A stretch of DNA of 64,000 nucleotides from Lineus longissimus (Eukaryota > Nemertea > Pilidiophora > Heteronemertea > Lineidae). The translations under genes and the position numbers were made by a program. The notes under the pieces are model-generated. The model saw nothing but the letters and a program-made list of their open reading frames with translations. It was not told the DNA's origin and did not search any database. Every line of letters starts with the position of its first letter. Position 1 is the first letter of the stretch. Of this stretch, positions 12,921 to 26,714 are shown piece by piece. Where the stretch lies: positions 3,904,001 to 3,968,000 of the forward strand of contig NC_088312.1 of NCBI RefSeq assembly GCF_910592395.1. Direction: 5' to 3'.

Positions 12921-15900
12921 GTCAGTAAAATGCTCGTCTTTTTGAAGTTCATGCTGCGCTGCATTCTTGATCTCATAAATGACATCTGATACGTCGTACA
13001 TGTACCCCTTGATTGCGACATGTCTGACGTAAACCCATGACACTCGATTTGTGACGCGACCAGAAGATTGTTGTGCTTGAGCGCCTTATTTGTAATTTGC
13101 AGGCAGTTGAAACTGGAGTTACCATGATATGCAAGGCACCCCTCGTCTTAAATCAAAACCATCGACCAAGCAGCAAAGAAATGAAAAATGTGTCATAATT
13201 TATCGTGGAACCAAATTCCATAATTGAAGGTTGGAATACTTTATAGTCGCTTCGGGTTGTTAGATGTGGTTCATGCTCGCGGTGGGAAATCTTTCGCTAT
13301 CGGGTTGTAAGAAATAATGGCCTAATCAATGCGGAAAGTGGCTGCCCGAGACATTCCCAGGGTACGATCTATCGCTCAGTGATGGCGCGTTCCGTCCCTA
13401 CTCATGCGTAGCGATCACCGTAGAAGTCACTCGAGCGACCATGATCATAATATATCATGATATTGACGTAGTTGTTGCATTTGTGAAGTTCTCGAAATAA
13501 TTTAAGCATTTTTTTTCTTCACTGTTGATTGTCATTAGTCTAAGATTTCAAGTGTTCAGTGTTCTGATCATCATTTGCACGTTGGATGTTATTCAGCTCT
13601 TACTTGACAATCATCAAATGACCGTTAGCGCGTCGAAGGAAAAACATTGCCTTTGTCACCAATGAAAACATCCTTAAAATGCTGCGCTAATTAAAGTTTG
13701 GCTTTTGTGCTCGAGACCATTAGCACAAATGTGAAGTCGAATGTGTACGAAATCTTAATGAGTCTGAGAAGGTTATTTCACTCTAGTGTCCCATAAACGG
13801 TAATGTTCGAAACAAATGTTACGTTACAAAACCTCTTGCTTTGTTTCAAACATGACGCATGGGGTAAAAAGTGATCGTTTTTAAGTTTCTTGATGGTTCA
13901 GTGAGGTGAGAGCATGGATGGCTTTATTTGGAAATTTTCGTTGTCTTATTTGGTGTGATGTCTGATCATTGATTTGGCTAGGGGCTGCTAGGCCACAGAA
14001 GCAACTTCCCAATAACTAAAAACTGAAGCAGTCATCTTTGCCAGATATAAGTAATGCGATATTTGGTACTATCATTTGCCTCGAGGTCAATTTAGATATC
14101 AAACGTCTTGATTTTAATCGCATCCGTTAAAATCAACGCCACATTTAAAATCTCTTTTTATGCAAGGTGGTCTCTGTGTCATCCCCAACAGGACCCCGTT
14201 AGTCAATGATTGCTCAAGATGATTCAATTTGATCTTGTCTTATAGTCTAGTCCAGCCCATCTTGGTAAAAAGCACTTGTGCATTAAGATGTTCTTTTAGG
14301 TACAAAATGCATAGGGGAATCTCGTAAACTTATCATGAACTGCAGATGGCTTGCAATTCTACTTTGTGCTATAACTTGAGGCGTATCGTCAACCCGACGC
14401 CATCCGACAACGGGATTATCCTCCCTCGGGATTTCTGTGGCGTTGTTCATCAAATCTGACCTCTCCTGATGGGGTGTTCACCTTGTTCATTAAGATGATG
14501 TTACCAGGTTAAAACAATCGCGACCTTTGTCTCTAGATCTTCGGAGGTCGTCTTTAATCAATCATGGCGGCATGAACGATACTCGCTGATCGCAACGTTA
14601 ATTGCCTCTTCTATGCTGCTCCAAGCAATCTGTGACTTTTTGATTTGGTTTGAAATTCAATCTGGTATATTTTGCTTAGGGAACTTGAGGGCCATTCTTT
14701 GCTGAAATTGGGTTAGCTTGTGATTTTTGAGGTTCCAGTGTTGGAATTGTTGTCTGCCTTTCTGACAAAGACATCCGAAAACAAGCGATTTATGTTGCTG
14801 CTGTCTGCAGTTTTAATCATGTGCAATGATTATCTCTCACTTGCAGTGGCCAATTCTGGTACCTGTGACAAGAAATGATCATGAGCAACCTGCAGAAAAT
14901 AATTTTCTTGATCAGAATATGAATATGATAATTTCTTATTCTTGGTGTCATGCTCTGATATTTTTATTTTTGCAAAGTTCTTCTCTACACTGCAGTGTGT
15001 TATGTCAACAATAATATCCTGTTGACAAGTTTCGTCATTGTTCGATAGGCACGACCACACCAGTGCTGACACAGCTTCCAACCATGAACAAAACTTTGAA
15101 TCCTGAAAAAATATCTAAAACTTTAAAGACTGGTATTCTAAGCTGTACATTTACCGTTCCGCAATAAATCCATCCGTCATGATACCTCCGCCCTTTGTGT
15201 ACCGCAAAAGCTTTATCTAAGCCATACTGGGGGGACTTTGGGAAAAACTCCAACCTTTCATGATTTAGACTTATCCATTGCCCAGAATATGGAATGAATG
15301 TCGTTTGACATTGTCGCCTGAGATTTAAGTTTAATTCCTGGATACGGTTTTAGATGTTTTAGATGTGTTTTCCATTGGGATGTGAGCTTAATGCTGCGTT
15401 TATTGTGTGGAACGATTGAAAGGTAGAGGTTTGTTTGATGGGTAGTTCCATTCTCCAAGCTGATCAAAGGATAGTCTCTCTGCCCACAAAGATACTGTGT
15501 GTTCACAGGTTTTTGAAGATACCTAAATCAAGCTGTCGATCAGTCCGCACAAAACCTACCTGTGGTGGCAGAGAAAGAATAAATTCTGTCCAGAGACAGG
15601 GCAATTCTGACCGCTTCTCACTTGCATGGGCTTAATTTTGCATTAGCTCAGTTTTAAACCAGCTACGTTGTTGGACCTACAACCTCCCAGTCGTGGTACC
15701 CATTCATAAAACACTACACCATCACGACCCCACATGAACCAATGTTGCACACCAAAAACACATCATGATATTCTTTCACAAATGAAACTTCGCTAATGAA
15801 TTCAAATAGCGTCTATATATCAGGTCAATGGATCATTGGGGATCCCTTTTTTCTACCGACGGTGTTTTCAAATTGTACCCCAGATGTGCGATACCGGATG

Positions 15901-18900
15901 ACTAGATGACTTTAACCAGATATGCTCACCAACAATACGCATCAGTGTCAATTTATTCAACCTTGTTAATGTGACTTGTAAATTATATACTTGCGCATTT
16001 CGAAGGTGGCATGCTCAAAGACAAATGACAAATTGATGGAAAAAAGCCTCGCACCAAATCGCGGGGCGCATATTAAACCGATCCCCAGCGATCCTCTCCT
16101 TCGTTAATTATGCTCCGACATGCTTTTTGTGTTACAGGGACTTTTATTACTTAAGACAAATGAGAAAATAACAAAAATCATCACATCGAGGGTAATTTGG
16201 GATCGTTTGATGGGTTGACAGTTTCGGGTAAGGTTGCAGAGGTGGTAGGGGTATATTATCGTCGGTAATTAAAGTGGGCGGGATCTTTCTTGATTGGATT
16301 AATTTCATTAGAAATCATGGCGGTGTTTAAATTTCACTCAAGTATTTGATGGATGTTTCTTCTTTGATGTGGGATGGGGACGTTTTTTGCCCCCTTTTTC
16401 AGCCTGATTATAAATCACTGTTTTTGGTTTGACAAGAAAATTGTGGCTGTTTAAACTTTTAACAATGGAAGTAATACAGAAAAACTCCTAGCTAAATTTG
16501 AATTGACCATGCAACATGATTCTAAGAAGTTAAAATTTGAAAGACAGCATTCATGGCAATTCATCATTAATCTATTTTTAGCACATTTTTACACTTCTCC
16601 CTCAGCAGCAATTCATAAAGCGCGAACACGCGACAATTTACCATATGTCCAAATCTGTGTGCAAAATAACCCCAAATGAAAACTCCTTTAATCAGGAGCT
16701 TGATTGATGGTGGTAAGATGGATGTCTTTTTGATACGACGCACGTCTTTCTAAAGCTGAAAAACTGCTGCGGTGACGGGCTGAAAAGTGATGGTACCGAC
16801 GTGAATCATGGTGGGATGCTGGTACCATTAACAAAAAAGGACAAAGTTTTCCCCGTATGTGAGGGTGAAATTTAGCATATGAGAACAAATATTTTTCAAC
16901 AACTTAAAATATAATCTAATATGATTTGATATGTTATATTACATAATGTTCAGCAATGTATTTTTGGCACTATACGTGTCCTCACCAGGATTTTCTAACT
17001 GTACCTCAATGAAAAGGGATATCTTCCACTGAATTCTGTAAACAAATCAGGTTTTCTTGTTTTAAGTAATTTTTTTCGGTTTTCCTCAAAAGGCGGAGTT
17101 TCACAATTTTGTTTACTCTTCTGGTTGCCTGGTTATGTTCTATGATTGATTCATTTCACATCCATCATGATTAGAAGACATTCCAACCCAAGGCTGCCAG
17201 ACCAAATAATGCAATTTATATGCAGACTGTTCATGGAACACCAGTCAAGTTGAAATGACATCAACTCTGTGATGGATCAGATTTTAACCAGCATATTTTC
17301 TGTTTCTCAGTGTTTGTCTTCTTAATCTTCAAACTACAAGACTACATGGCAACCAAAAGATTTCTCAAACTTTCTATGAATTACAAAGACTTCTGTTGAC
17401 TGTGCGCATAGAGGATAGCGAAAGTAAAAAAGTTGTATGGATATTCCTGCAGGGGGATTATTGGAGAATATCTAATATGATGTTTTTTCCCCTTACATTT
17501 TCAAATGTTTACTTTTTCCGGTTATTCTTTGCCAAATACCTTTTTTGTTATGTTCATGACATTTGAAACTGCTGAAGAAAGCTTATGTTATTTTCTGATA
17601 TATATTGCACTGGAAGTTTATCAGGTTGAATTTTTTCAGTTTGCGTAGCAAAATCTAGTCTGATCTTAATATCGAATCCCCTGAAAAACCTACACAAAGC
17701 TTGAAGCACTCGTATGGTCTTTTTTTGCAGTTGTAACTTTATATAAGGTATGTGACTATCAGGGTCCTTGATGTACTTTCAGAAAGTTGTTCCACGCCAC
17801 AAAGTGTACAGTGGGGTGGTGCCGACAATTCCAATAATAGCGGTTACCAAAATGCTCCCTATACACAAGCGGAGGTACCTCTTCATGAGGTGCAGCCGGT
17901 TGAGGCTCAGGCCTCACCCATGAGACCGCTAGAAGACTCTCATTGTAGTGGAGGTAAGAAGTTTGGATTGAGCACGCGTGATCTATCTCTCATAGGGGCT
18001 AATTGACTAATCTTGTAAATAGCGCTTTTACTAATATTAATAATATTTGCTTCAACAGCCCTATATCTATCTCTAGGAACTCTTTGGCTAGGTAGCATGA
18101 CCGACTGCATGGACTGATCTGGATGGGCAAGTCACCATGAATTGCACAAACTGCATGGATGTTGGTGGTGGTGTCTCAAATGGCCGATCATTTGGCTGTC
18201 AGTATGGTTCATTTTAAACTCGGCACATCTCTCTCATTTTCAGTCACCAATAAATGACGTATATACATGTATGCCGTTGCATGACGGTCATATCATTTGA
18301 CTGCATCAGTTTGTATTCAAACTATCTAAATTGAGCATAACCAAAGTATCAGCTCAGCAACAGCAATACCGCAGTGTTGATGACTTTAACAAACTGGTGT
18401 TTAGCAATGTATTTACATTAAAAGTTTATGGTAAAGTTTATGGAACTTCCCTTAATACACATCTGTATGATTCAGGACACCTTTCTATCAAGGACATTCT
18501 TTGACAGTTCCAAGGGTGTCCCTAATAGAGAGGTTCCACTGCATTTAAATGAATTATTACAGTTTCTGTGCCTGTGCACATAACCTAAGGGCATATCTAA
18601 GATATATATCAAACCGATGTGGTATTATCAGATTCAACTTCAGATCAGAGTGATACAGTTGTGAAAGTTTTATATGTACTAAATGACATTGTGGCATTTA
18701 TATGAAATTGATAATATCGGATACTTTTATTTCTATCATATGTGGGATGCGTGTCAGTGCAAACACAACCAGACGATAAAATTGTGGTGGAGATAAAAGC
18801 ATGTGATTCTGTTTGAACTTCGATCATGACCGCTATCATACAATTTGCAGCAACTTCATTATTTGATGACTGAATACATTTCTAAATTACAAGAATTTGA

Positions 18901-21900
18901 TTCACTGCAGTTGTTTCAATATGTCTCTTTAGCAAATTTGAGGTTATATAATATTCATGGATTATCCCTGTTATATCTGGCTCAATTGCAGAGCAGACTG
19001 CGTGTCTGATAGATGTCAGCCACTTTTGTGCCGACAAATTCTGTGGTCACACCTTGGCAAGGTTTCTCACTATCATTGCCAGCCAGCAAGGTAGGACCTT
19101 CAAATAGTCTCAAGCTTTTCGACTTTTTGCATTTCCCCACACAATTTCCCTAACAAGACGTTAGCTGCATTTCATTGCATGCCACTTCCCCTTTAAGCAT
19201 CAATGAACCAGAAGAAACTTTGCTAGATGCAGTACCAAAGAGAGAAGTTTACAAGAAATATCAACCATGACACATGGACCCAGATTGGTGTAATTTGTCC
19301 TTGCCACATCCTAAGCAATCCCACATCGGATAACCAACGAGTGTTAATCCAATTCCTATGAAGGGTGAATTGGGTTTAACGGGTGAAATAGATTGAGTAA
19401 ACTCCTCCAGTGTCAAGCGATGTGATCTGTCCTCCCTGTTAGCGTCAGTTGGAGCTAGCCAAGAGTAGGAGTATGCTTTAACCCCTTGTTTTCAACCCCT
19501 CTTACATTGAGACTGACCTTAGGAGGTGCATCGTGAGAAAAAGGTTAACAGAGTTTCCATTCAGAGGGCGATTTCTTGATGGGGAATGTACTGAGACATT
19601 CTAACAAGTATTTGTGCACACTTTCAGGTCTGCAGCAGCACCCTCTGTGTGTCTCATCAAGAGACAAGACCACCATTGATTTTCCAAGCCATCTCCAGTT
19701 ATTTCAAATGCAAATGATCATCACGAGACGCTTCTCAATGATGTACAAGCACCGAGTTCTCAGCGCAAGTTTCTCTGTGGAAACATTGGAGCCACAATTC
19801 TGGGACATCCTGTATGAATCTATACTGCTGGTTGCCCTGATGAGGTTAACAACATTCTTTGCATTTGTAAGGCCTTCCTGTCCTGGAAACCTGGATGTCC
19901 CAGTCATTGTCCCAGACAGGCGAACAGACACTCAAAGCCACGATTCCTATCAGCCCCCTTAGCTCTAAATCACTCATCGTGTGTCTGGACTATTATAACC
20001 ACACAACTTCGACATGAAAAATGTCACCAAAAACCAAATTGACCACAAATAAGCTAGTATTTCCTGTCCTGGATTCCCTGCTGGTGGTATTTGCCAATAC
20101 AAAGGCCCGTTTCTACCCGTCCCAGCCCATATCCTGATGTGGACACTGAATTGACTTAGTGCTTTCCGAGAACCGTTCAGGAGTGTCCCCAAGCCCACAC
20201 ATTATCAAAACAATACTAACCACTACTTTACATCGGCCATGTGCTATAAACATTTCGGCTAACCAGATTGGCCTTTATTTGCTGTTGGTGAATCCTCAGA
20301 CATTGGTATGTGTTCAATATAATGTGCTAAATCCATTCAGATCTAAACACTCGGCATCTTCTACGCCCTTCCTTGCTATCTGCTGAAGAAAATGCTGTTA
20401 CTGATATTTTGCTTTCATAGCACTTGAGCAATAGATATCATCTTGTGGGGCAGAAAAAATGGCTGTGTGAACAATATAGTGACCTTCTGGGTACACCTTC
20501 CCAAATGTAGCATGTGAAAAACTTCGATATCTCTCTTTTTGACACCTTGTATACAGTCCTGAGGTGCACGAAGTCATAGGATTATGACAAGATGTCATTA
20601 TTATCTGACCTATAATGTTTTTACACTTCTTAAAAAATAATACGATACTTCTTTTGTCATTATTTGTTCATCTTCGAGATAACATGCGGCGCACTCCAGA
20701 AACAGTTCCGTAGAATAACTCTAGTGTTATTGTCTCCTCGACTTTACACCTTTGCACACCTACGAATACTTCTATCTCTTGACAAAAGAAAACAAAATAT
20801 CGGTCACCCGCAGAAAAAACACGGTCTTACTCACTTCCTTCATACACCTGAAGAGGAATGATGCGTTACCGGATACGCGGAAATACAACTACACGTGCAA
20901 ACGATGTTTACATTTTCTCAAGATTTCATTTAGATGTTACTCCATCTGGTTTTGGTGTATTGATTCTTGGAGAATAAGGTGTTATGATTCTTATAGAGTG
21001 ACTTTGTAAATTTGACGGTTTTTTCTTGATTCTGTGCATGCAGTGAGGGCAAGGGGCCGACATACAGTCACAGAATCAGTTCCGCTGTGATCATCTCTTG
21101 AATGGAGATATTTTGTTGGATGATTCACAACTATTAAAACATGATGATGAATTTCCACCAATGCGCATGGGAAAACAGGAACTTATTCATTGGGAATTTT
21201 AATACTTCCTGAGTACTTCCAGCATGGCATGTGATTATGATGAAAAAAACATCATTTTGATTAGTAGCTTATCAATTAGTTGACCAGGGGTTGATTTTGG
21301 TTTTGATTTGTTTGACCTGAACACTAACCCTTTGTTTCCAGACTCATCAGAAGCCTTCTGGTTTTGTAGGGAATTTGAATAATGCGATTGAGAGAAGAAT
21401 GAACTTTTATAAAATATGTATTTTCTTTGTTGCATTTCACGCTCCCCAAAAAGACCCTGAAGCAAAATAGTGCCATAATGCTCATTTATTCAAGAGCCAA
21501 CAGTATAAGTCACTGAAGGTTTATTTGATTAATTTAATTGTCCCAATTTTTCAGTCCCGTGTCTCTGAGTGTTTGCGGAATAATTTGGGTAGCACTCAAA
21601 ATGCGTCATAATTGCTGGCGGCCACTGGACTGGCTGTACGCGAAACCACTCAAGACGAGGCTCGAGGGGGACGTGGGCTGGCAAGTTACCGGGCCCTTAG
21701 TTGCATGAGAAACTTTTTCTTTTTTCCGAAGAAATTATTGATTACCGTGAAAAAATTTGGGTAATAAAACTGCCAATTTAGCACTCATTCCAAAACTGTA
21801 ATTCTAGATGGCGATTTATGGGTATGACCAATACTCAAATTGAACAGATCATCAGAAAAATATTGACCTAACCATTGTTCTAGTTGGTTTAATTTCATCA

Positions 21901-24900
21901 TTGAATGCAGCGAATATTGCACCGGGAACGCAAAATAGGAAGCCGCCCACACTTAAATTATATTGAATCGTTTTTTCACCAGTTTGGTCTTAAAAATCTC
22001 GGGTGTTTATCAAATAATCTGACTAACTGAAAAGAGTGAGTAATGGGAGCGTGTTGGTGTTGACAATGGGGTGGATCGATCCATTCATATCAACCACTTA
22101 GAGAAATTTAGTGTTTTTGCTGCGTTTTCTTCTCTGGTATTTTTTGAAAGGTTACCTTTCAGCATGAAACTTTTATTAAAAAGTCGTCGAAACTTAAAAT
22201 GTCACATTTTGCGATTCCGTTGCTGGGGATTTTTTTGTGAATTAGAATGATTTATGATAGATTTTAGCACAAAAGCATCATTTCAGTTTCTGGATCTGTC
22301 CATTTACGGTTATGGTTACAATGAAACTCACTTATTTCCTTTGACAGCTTTTTGAAAGTGGGCAGGATACAAGACCCTATAATCATGATCAAAATGAGAC
22401 ATGTTGGAAAGAACTGAACCAATGCTGAAAGAAACTTTTCGTCAAAAAATTCCAAGATAAAGAAAAACAAAAGGAGTCATTTTAAGGATGACATAAAAAA
22501 GTTAAAGGAAATGATCAGTATCAACCTACATGTATATGAATAACTATGCTGAAGGAAATTTATTATAGATTCCTTATTTCAACAAAGACTTTGTTGAGTG
22601 TGGGAATATAATATGATACTCAATTAGATAAAAATGTACCCTCTAAAAAGTGCATTTGAATTGAAAATTTAAAAGACTATACTGACCTTAAAACAATCAT
22701 GACACGAGATCATGATTAGTCTTTGCTGGAGTGTATCAGTGCTTTATAATATCATTCTGATCAGGCTCACGTTGACCTCTAAATCACCTGCTCCTAAAAC
22801 AATATTGCTCAATGCCTTATATGGTATGACCAGCTCCAAACCAATCAAACCATTGACGAGACCAGGAAAAACAATCAATTGTCATTCGGCCATTTCGCCT
22901 GGCTTGGTACGCCGCAGCGGTCACAAATTATACCCGAACTCTGCCATCAGGGTTAGGGTTTAAATTTCCCGTCTCCTAAATTGATATAGTATAATTGACG
23001 ACACCCATGACACCACGTCAAAATTATCTCCCGGTCCATTGTTTGACTCTATTGTGTCAAGTATAGTGGTGGCGGTCTCCGATGTGGTCTTTTAGCCCGT
23101 GCCATCAGCTTGCTCCTGTGGCCTCCGGTCATGTGGAGTGGCTTCCAGCCTGGCGGGTCAGATATCACCCTCGGGGAACACGGCCTATCGTACCAGCATG
23201 TTCTTTGGGGTGGATTCATGCAGTTCTAGACATGGACTTGTAATAAATTGATCTCCATGAACAAAGGATATTATCTAGTTACGTTCAAAGTAGTTTTAGC
23301 TCAAAAAGGTAATTTTGGTAGCGCTCTTCAGCTGTAGCGCAAATTATTAAAGTGTGAAAATTTCAACATTAATGTGCATTAACCATTGAATTTCGTCAGC
23401 AACTGCAATTTTGTTTAACGATAATTGAAAAAGAGCAAATTCACCAAATTTAAATTTCGCGAACATTTCACGGTTTAACCGTATGAGGCATTAGACAAAG
23501 TCAGATTATAAAATGCTACTTGTGAAATTCTTCAGGTTTTGTGGTGTTGATTTATCGATTCTCAAATCTAGGGGTAGCCAAGGATAATTGGTTAAAAGGT
23601 TCGGGCGACCCTTAATTCAGACAAGTTCATTTCACCATAAAGCTTGGAATAATGGCATCAACCAGACAAGGATAATTGTCACCACGTTGTTAAAGTGAAC
23701 GATAGATGTATTAATTATACAGGTGTGATGCGGCCCTATGGTTGCTTCTTTTAAGTTTCATCATCATTGGTGTCCATCAATGTACACAGTCACATGCAGA
23801 ATCCATGTGTGTTTTCGGCATTGTATAAGCTTGAGGTGAATCGACATGAAAGGTCAGCTTGTAATTGCAATAGTTAATGAGTGTAAATCGTCTGAGCAAC
23901 TTCCTTTTGATATCGTCTTTTAACAGATGCCGGGATATAATGGCGGAAGGCCAGTGTGGCGATGTCTCAGACTCAGTCACCACTTTTTCCTGTATCTTTT
24001 AGAATCTGTGCATGCGTGAAAACATCAATTTCATTTAAATGGTAATGAATGGGTGAAGCCAATTGCAATAAAAGTTCTGAGATGACAGTGAAGTTTTCCC
24101 TTCTCTTCTTTGCTGTGTGCGATTGTGATAATTATAAGAGTTTTAATGCAATCTCTCATGCAACTACAATTCTTGCTGTTTTGTAATGTTATTTCCTGTT
24201 ACTAATTTACTTCTTTTCCTAATAGTTAGCAAGTCAACTGTCATGTCGTGGTCATTGTCGTATTTTTAGGCCCACGTGCCATCTGCAAAACAATTCTTAA
24301 CACGTTTTCTATGTTTCAGTATTCACCAAGGTGACTCCTTCTCACCAATTCTTTCCACCAGAGAATCAAGTTCTTAATACAGACTCATTTTTATACTTTC
24401 AGCGCTGGCTCCACACCATCACCACACAAGCCAGGCTGCTCACGACGGACACTTAGCCGAGTCACGCGTATCTGGTCTACACGGGACAGACGTCTCTCCA
24501 GCATCACGGCAAGACCTTTCACCGTCAGAAAGTCGTCAGTTACAGCTTATTTCAGACTCAACTCGAAACGAACGTGGAAATTCAGACGGGCATCTCAGTC
24601 TTGAGGCCCGGCTTCCGATGGATTCCAGACTTCCTGTAGTACTCCCTCGATATCACGCAGAGCTACGTTTTACAGACCCGAGGTTCTCAGAGCATTTAAT
24701 GGATCCGCGACATATCTTTTCCTCAACACCAAGTCTTTATCATGGTAGCTCAAACTCGTCTCTTCTGGAGCAAGGCCGTGCCATCACAACTCTACACCTA
24801 CCGGTCTCACACAGCGGATACCCTCTTATCTCAGCACATGGATTTTTCGGCTCAACTAGTCCTCAGAATTCACTTGCCACATCGCCATATTTAAACACAT

Positions 24901-25328
24901 CGCCATCAGTTTTACCAACCTCGTTCCTTTACCCACATCTTTACAGTAACCCCTCTGCGTCTTCATATCAGCATGACCTCTATAACCAGCTTCATCGCCA
25001 TGGGGACCGGACTGATGTCCGACCTTATGAACTCGCATTAGGGGCCAGGAGCAATGACCTTGCACGCGCAGCACATGGGCCTTTGGCTCCATCCTCACAA
25101 ACATTGCCAAATTCCTCACAAACTCACAACGAAGATAGTTCCTCATCCAGCAGCAATCCGCGGGAAACTTCGCGAAACTCTGAAAGAAATTCTGAAAGAA
25201 ATTCTGAAAGTGTTAGTAGTGTATCAAAAACTATTTCAACAACACATTCATCGAGGCAGGAAACGACAACAACAACAACATCTAGTTCATCATCATCTCA
25301 GGATCCGGCTGTATGGCGGCCATACTGA
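12708..25328 (+). CDS. RUNX: RUNX (Runt-related) transcription factor, C-terminal exons (5' partial)
   Basis: Three exons, 12708-12920, 17783-17953 and 24403-25328, join in phase into 435 complete codons plus a stop. The first enters with two bases of a split codon, and each junction splits a codon 1+2. RUNX proteins are nuclear DNA-binding factors that act with CBF-beta; their C-terminus recruits Groucho/TLE corepressors. Seen directly: an opening K-L-R-T-D-D, then LIELEQLRR about 45 residues in (vertebrate RUNX has L-SELEQLRR at the matching place just after the Runt domain), a Ser/Tyr/Pro-rich linker, and the terminal VWRPY followed by TGA. The Runt domain is absent from the window and must be encoded upstream. 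I also see no PPxY (WW-binding) motif. Identity rests on VWRPY plus ELEQLRR in the correct order and is strong; the RUNX paralogue cannot be assigned. Confidence 0.93.
12921..17782 (+). other. RUNX intron
   Basis: Intron of 4,862 bp with donor gtcagt and acceptor tttcag. No coding exon recognised. About 13,300-13,480 is visibly richer in CpG than its surroundings and ends in a palindromic AT stretch. About 16,190-16,340 is dense in TAATT/ATTA-type homeodomain-like motifs. Either might be an enhancer, but nothing in the sequence alone proves it. Confidence 0.7.
17783..17953 (+). CDS. RUNX: RUNX middle linker exon
   Basis: A 171-bp exon with acceptor tactttcag and donor gtaagaa. Its two leading bases complete the GAA codon begun by the previous exon. 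It encodes about 57 residues rich in Ser, Gln, Asn and Pro (begins ESCSTPQSVQWGG, ends EDSHCSG). No fold is recognised. The assignment comes from phase continuity and location between two confident RUNX exons. It corresponds to the disordered activation/inhibition linker of RUNX proteins. Confidence 0.8.
17954..24402 (+). other. RUNX intron
   Basis: Intron of 6,449 bp (donor gtaaga, acceptor ttatactttcag). I see no exon, RNA gene or complete mobile element in it. It is mostly AT-rich, with less AT-rich stretches around 21,540-22,080 and 22,980-23,200. The short open frames in it lack splice support. Confidence 0.7.
24403..25328 (+). CDS. RUNX: RUNX terminal exon ending in VWRPY
   Basis: The last coding exon has 926 bp, acceptor ttatactttcag, and stop TGA at 25326-25328. 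It encodes 307 residues: a His-run near the start (APHHHHTSQ), a segment with RFTDPRFSEHL resembling the FSDPR stretch of other RUNX C-termini, a Tyr/Ser/Pro-rich block (FLYPHLYSNP), a Ser/Thr-rich tail with repeated NSER units, and final VWRPY. Known from the family: the C-terminal WRPY binds the WD40 domain of Groucho/TLE. The Ser/Thr tail is built of simple repeats and is probably disordered. Confidence 0.95.
25146..25310 (+). repeat. RUNX: Coding simple repeats in the RUNX tail
   Basis: Inside the last RUNX exon, a 15-bp unit of the type AATTCTGAAAGAAAT recurs about three times near 25170-25215. It gives NSER-NSER-NSES. AAC/ACA triplet runs follow (25264-25290, poly-Thr), then TCA runs (poly-Ser). 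The reading frame is preserved through all of them. Such repeats are likely length-polymorphic and encode a disordered segment just before VWRPY. Confidence 0.8.
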
Positions 25329-25554
25329 ACATAAGGGTGGCCATATTTGCTCTCAAAACAGAGCCTGCCAATTCAGTGTTAAGTCGTGCCCATGTTGGAC
25401 ATTAAAATGTGAAACTTATAAGATGAAGACAAATGTTTATAATGGCTTTAGTATCGGAGCCATATTCTCATAGCAATCTGAAAGAGATACGCGGATGACT
25501 TTCTCACCGGTATTGTTGATAAAACCGGCAAGCTACTCAGAGTATATTAATAGT

Positions 25555-25567
25555 GTATTTATTTATT
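25555..25567 (+). promoter_or_regulatory. AU-rich element in RUNX 3' UTR
   Basis: Overlapping ATTTA pentamers (GTATTTATTTATT) match the UAUUUAUU-type AU-rich element that destabilises many regulatory mRNAs. It lies about 230 bases past the RUNX stop on the sense strand. Function is inferred from motif and position. Confidence 0.45.
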
Positions 25568-26708
25568 ACTTTCACGTACGAGGCAGTTTCCCAAATAGTA
25601 TCCCAGCCAACTTTTGCTACAATACAACATTATTTGGGGGCTTTTAGTTCCTTTAGCTAAAAAGCATGATTCGGAAGCCTCACTTGCCTTTTAGTTTACA
25701 AAAAACAATTGGTAGAACCAAAGCTAGGATACCTTTTGGCGCACCCTGTATAGGCTTGATTATCAAGTGAATATTGTTGTCTCTCTGCTAGGGTCTTTGA
25801 GTGCTCAGTCACATAGATCAGGTTGCTAAATGTACTGCCAACAGCCGGTGTCTTCTCGCTCTTTCCGGTAATCATTGGTTCGTTGTAAGTTATACAAAAT
25901 ATTGCATTCAGATGAGGAACTTTCAGTTATAATATTTTTAGCAAGAAGACGAGGTCTGTTATGATGGTTTTATTTACTTTTTTGAAGTATTGCCTGGTAT
26001 TATTGGAAAATAATTGTGTCAGCTTCAAGTCTGGATGTTCTGACATGGCACGGCCAAAGCGACTAGTATATTTGATGTGAAAATTGTGTGTATTTTCCGG
26101 CAAATTACTCAATACTTACACTCTCGCACCATTGGTATGATGTTTTTACCAAACTGAATACAATAACCATCATCTGTGTTCAAATTTGTGCCATTTTACT
26201 GCCAAAATAATGCACACCTAGCAGTTGAATTCGTTGGAAACAACTGTGAAGAACTGCCTGCTTACCGCAATCCAAAGTATGTATGTTGACTGTACATTTT
26301 TAACATTGTTTAAGGGCGACCATTTTCTACTATAAAACTAGTATGTAATTCATAAACAGCATGTTCTGAAAAAGGTGTGCGCAATTTATTATATGAAAGT
26401 GCCGAACATTTGCAAATCTAGCCTATTGGCTAAAGAAAAGATGGGAGCTGATTATAGCTGATTTGTACTGAGATTTGTATGTATATTACATCATATTTCC
26501 CTCACATTGTTGTTCAAGAACCAAATTTTTATTTTTCTGGGACATACTATATATTGCACATGTGCTTCAGTACGATAAACATGTATAATGGTATTTTTTC
26601 ATTCAAATACTTAGAAAAGACCTCTTCTTTTTTGTGAGAATAATTGAAAACATTCCAGTTGCCAATTAAATAATTTTCATCAATGTTAATAGAAGTAAAA
26701 ATCACAAA

Positions 26709-26714
26709 AATAAA
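26709..26714 (+). terminator. Candidate RUNX poly(A) signal (AATAAA)
   Basis: Perfect AATAAA followed within about 40 bases by a G/T-rich region. A second AATAAA lies at 26828-26833. Either may end the RUNX transcript. Confidence 0.4.

Noticed and set aside
17731-17747. A 17-bp micro-exon (acceptor ttttttgcag, donor gtatgt) just before the RUNX exon
   Set aside because: It contains TAA in one frame and would leave an intron of only 35 bp before 17783; the direct junction 12920-17783 is already in phase.
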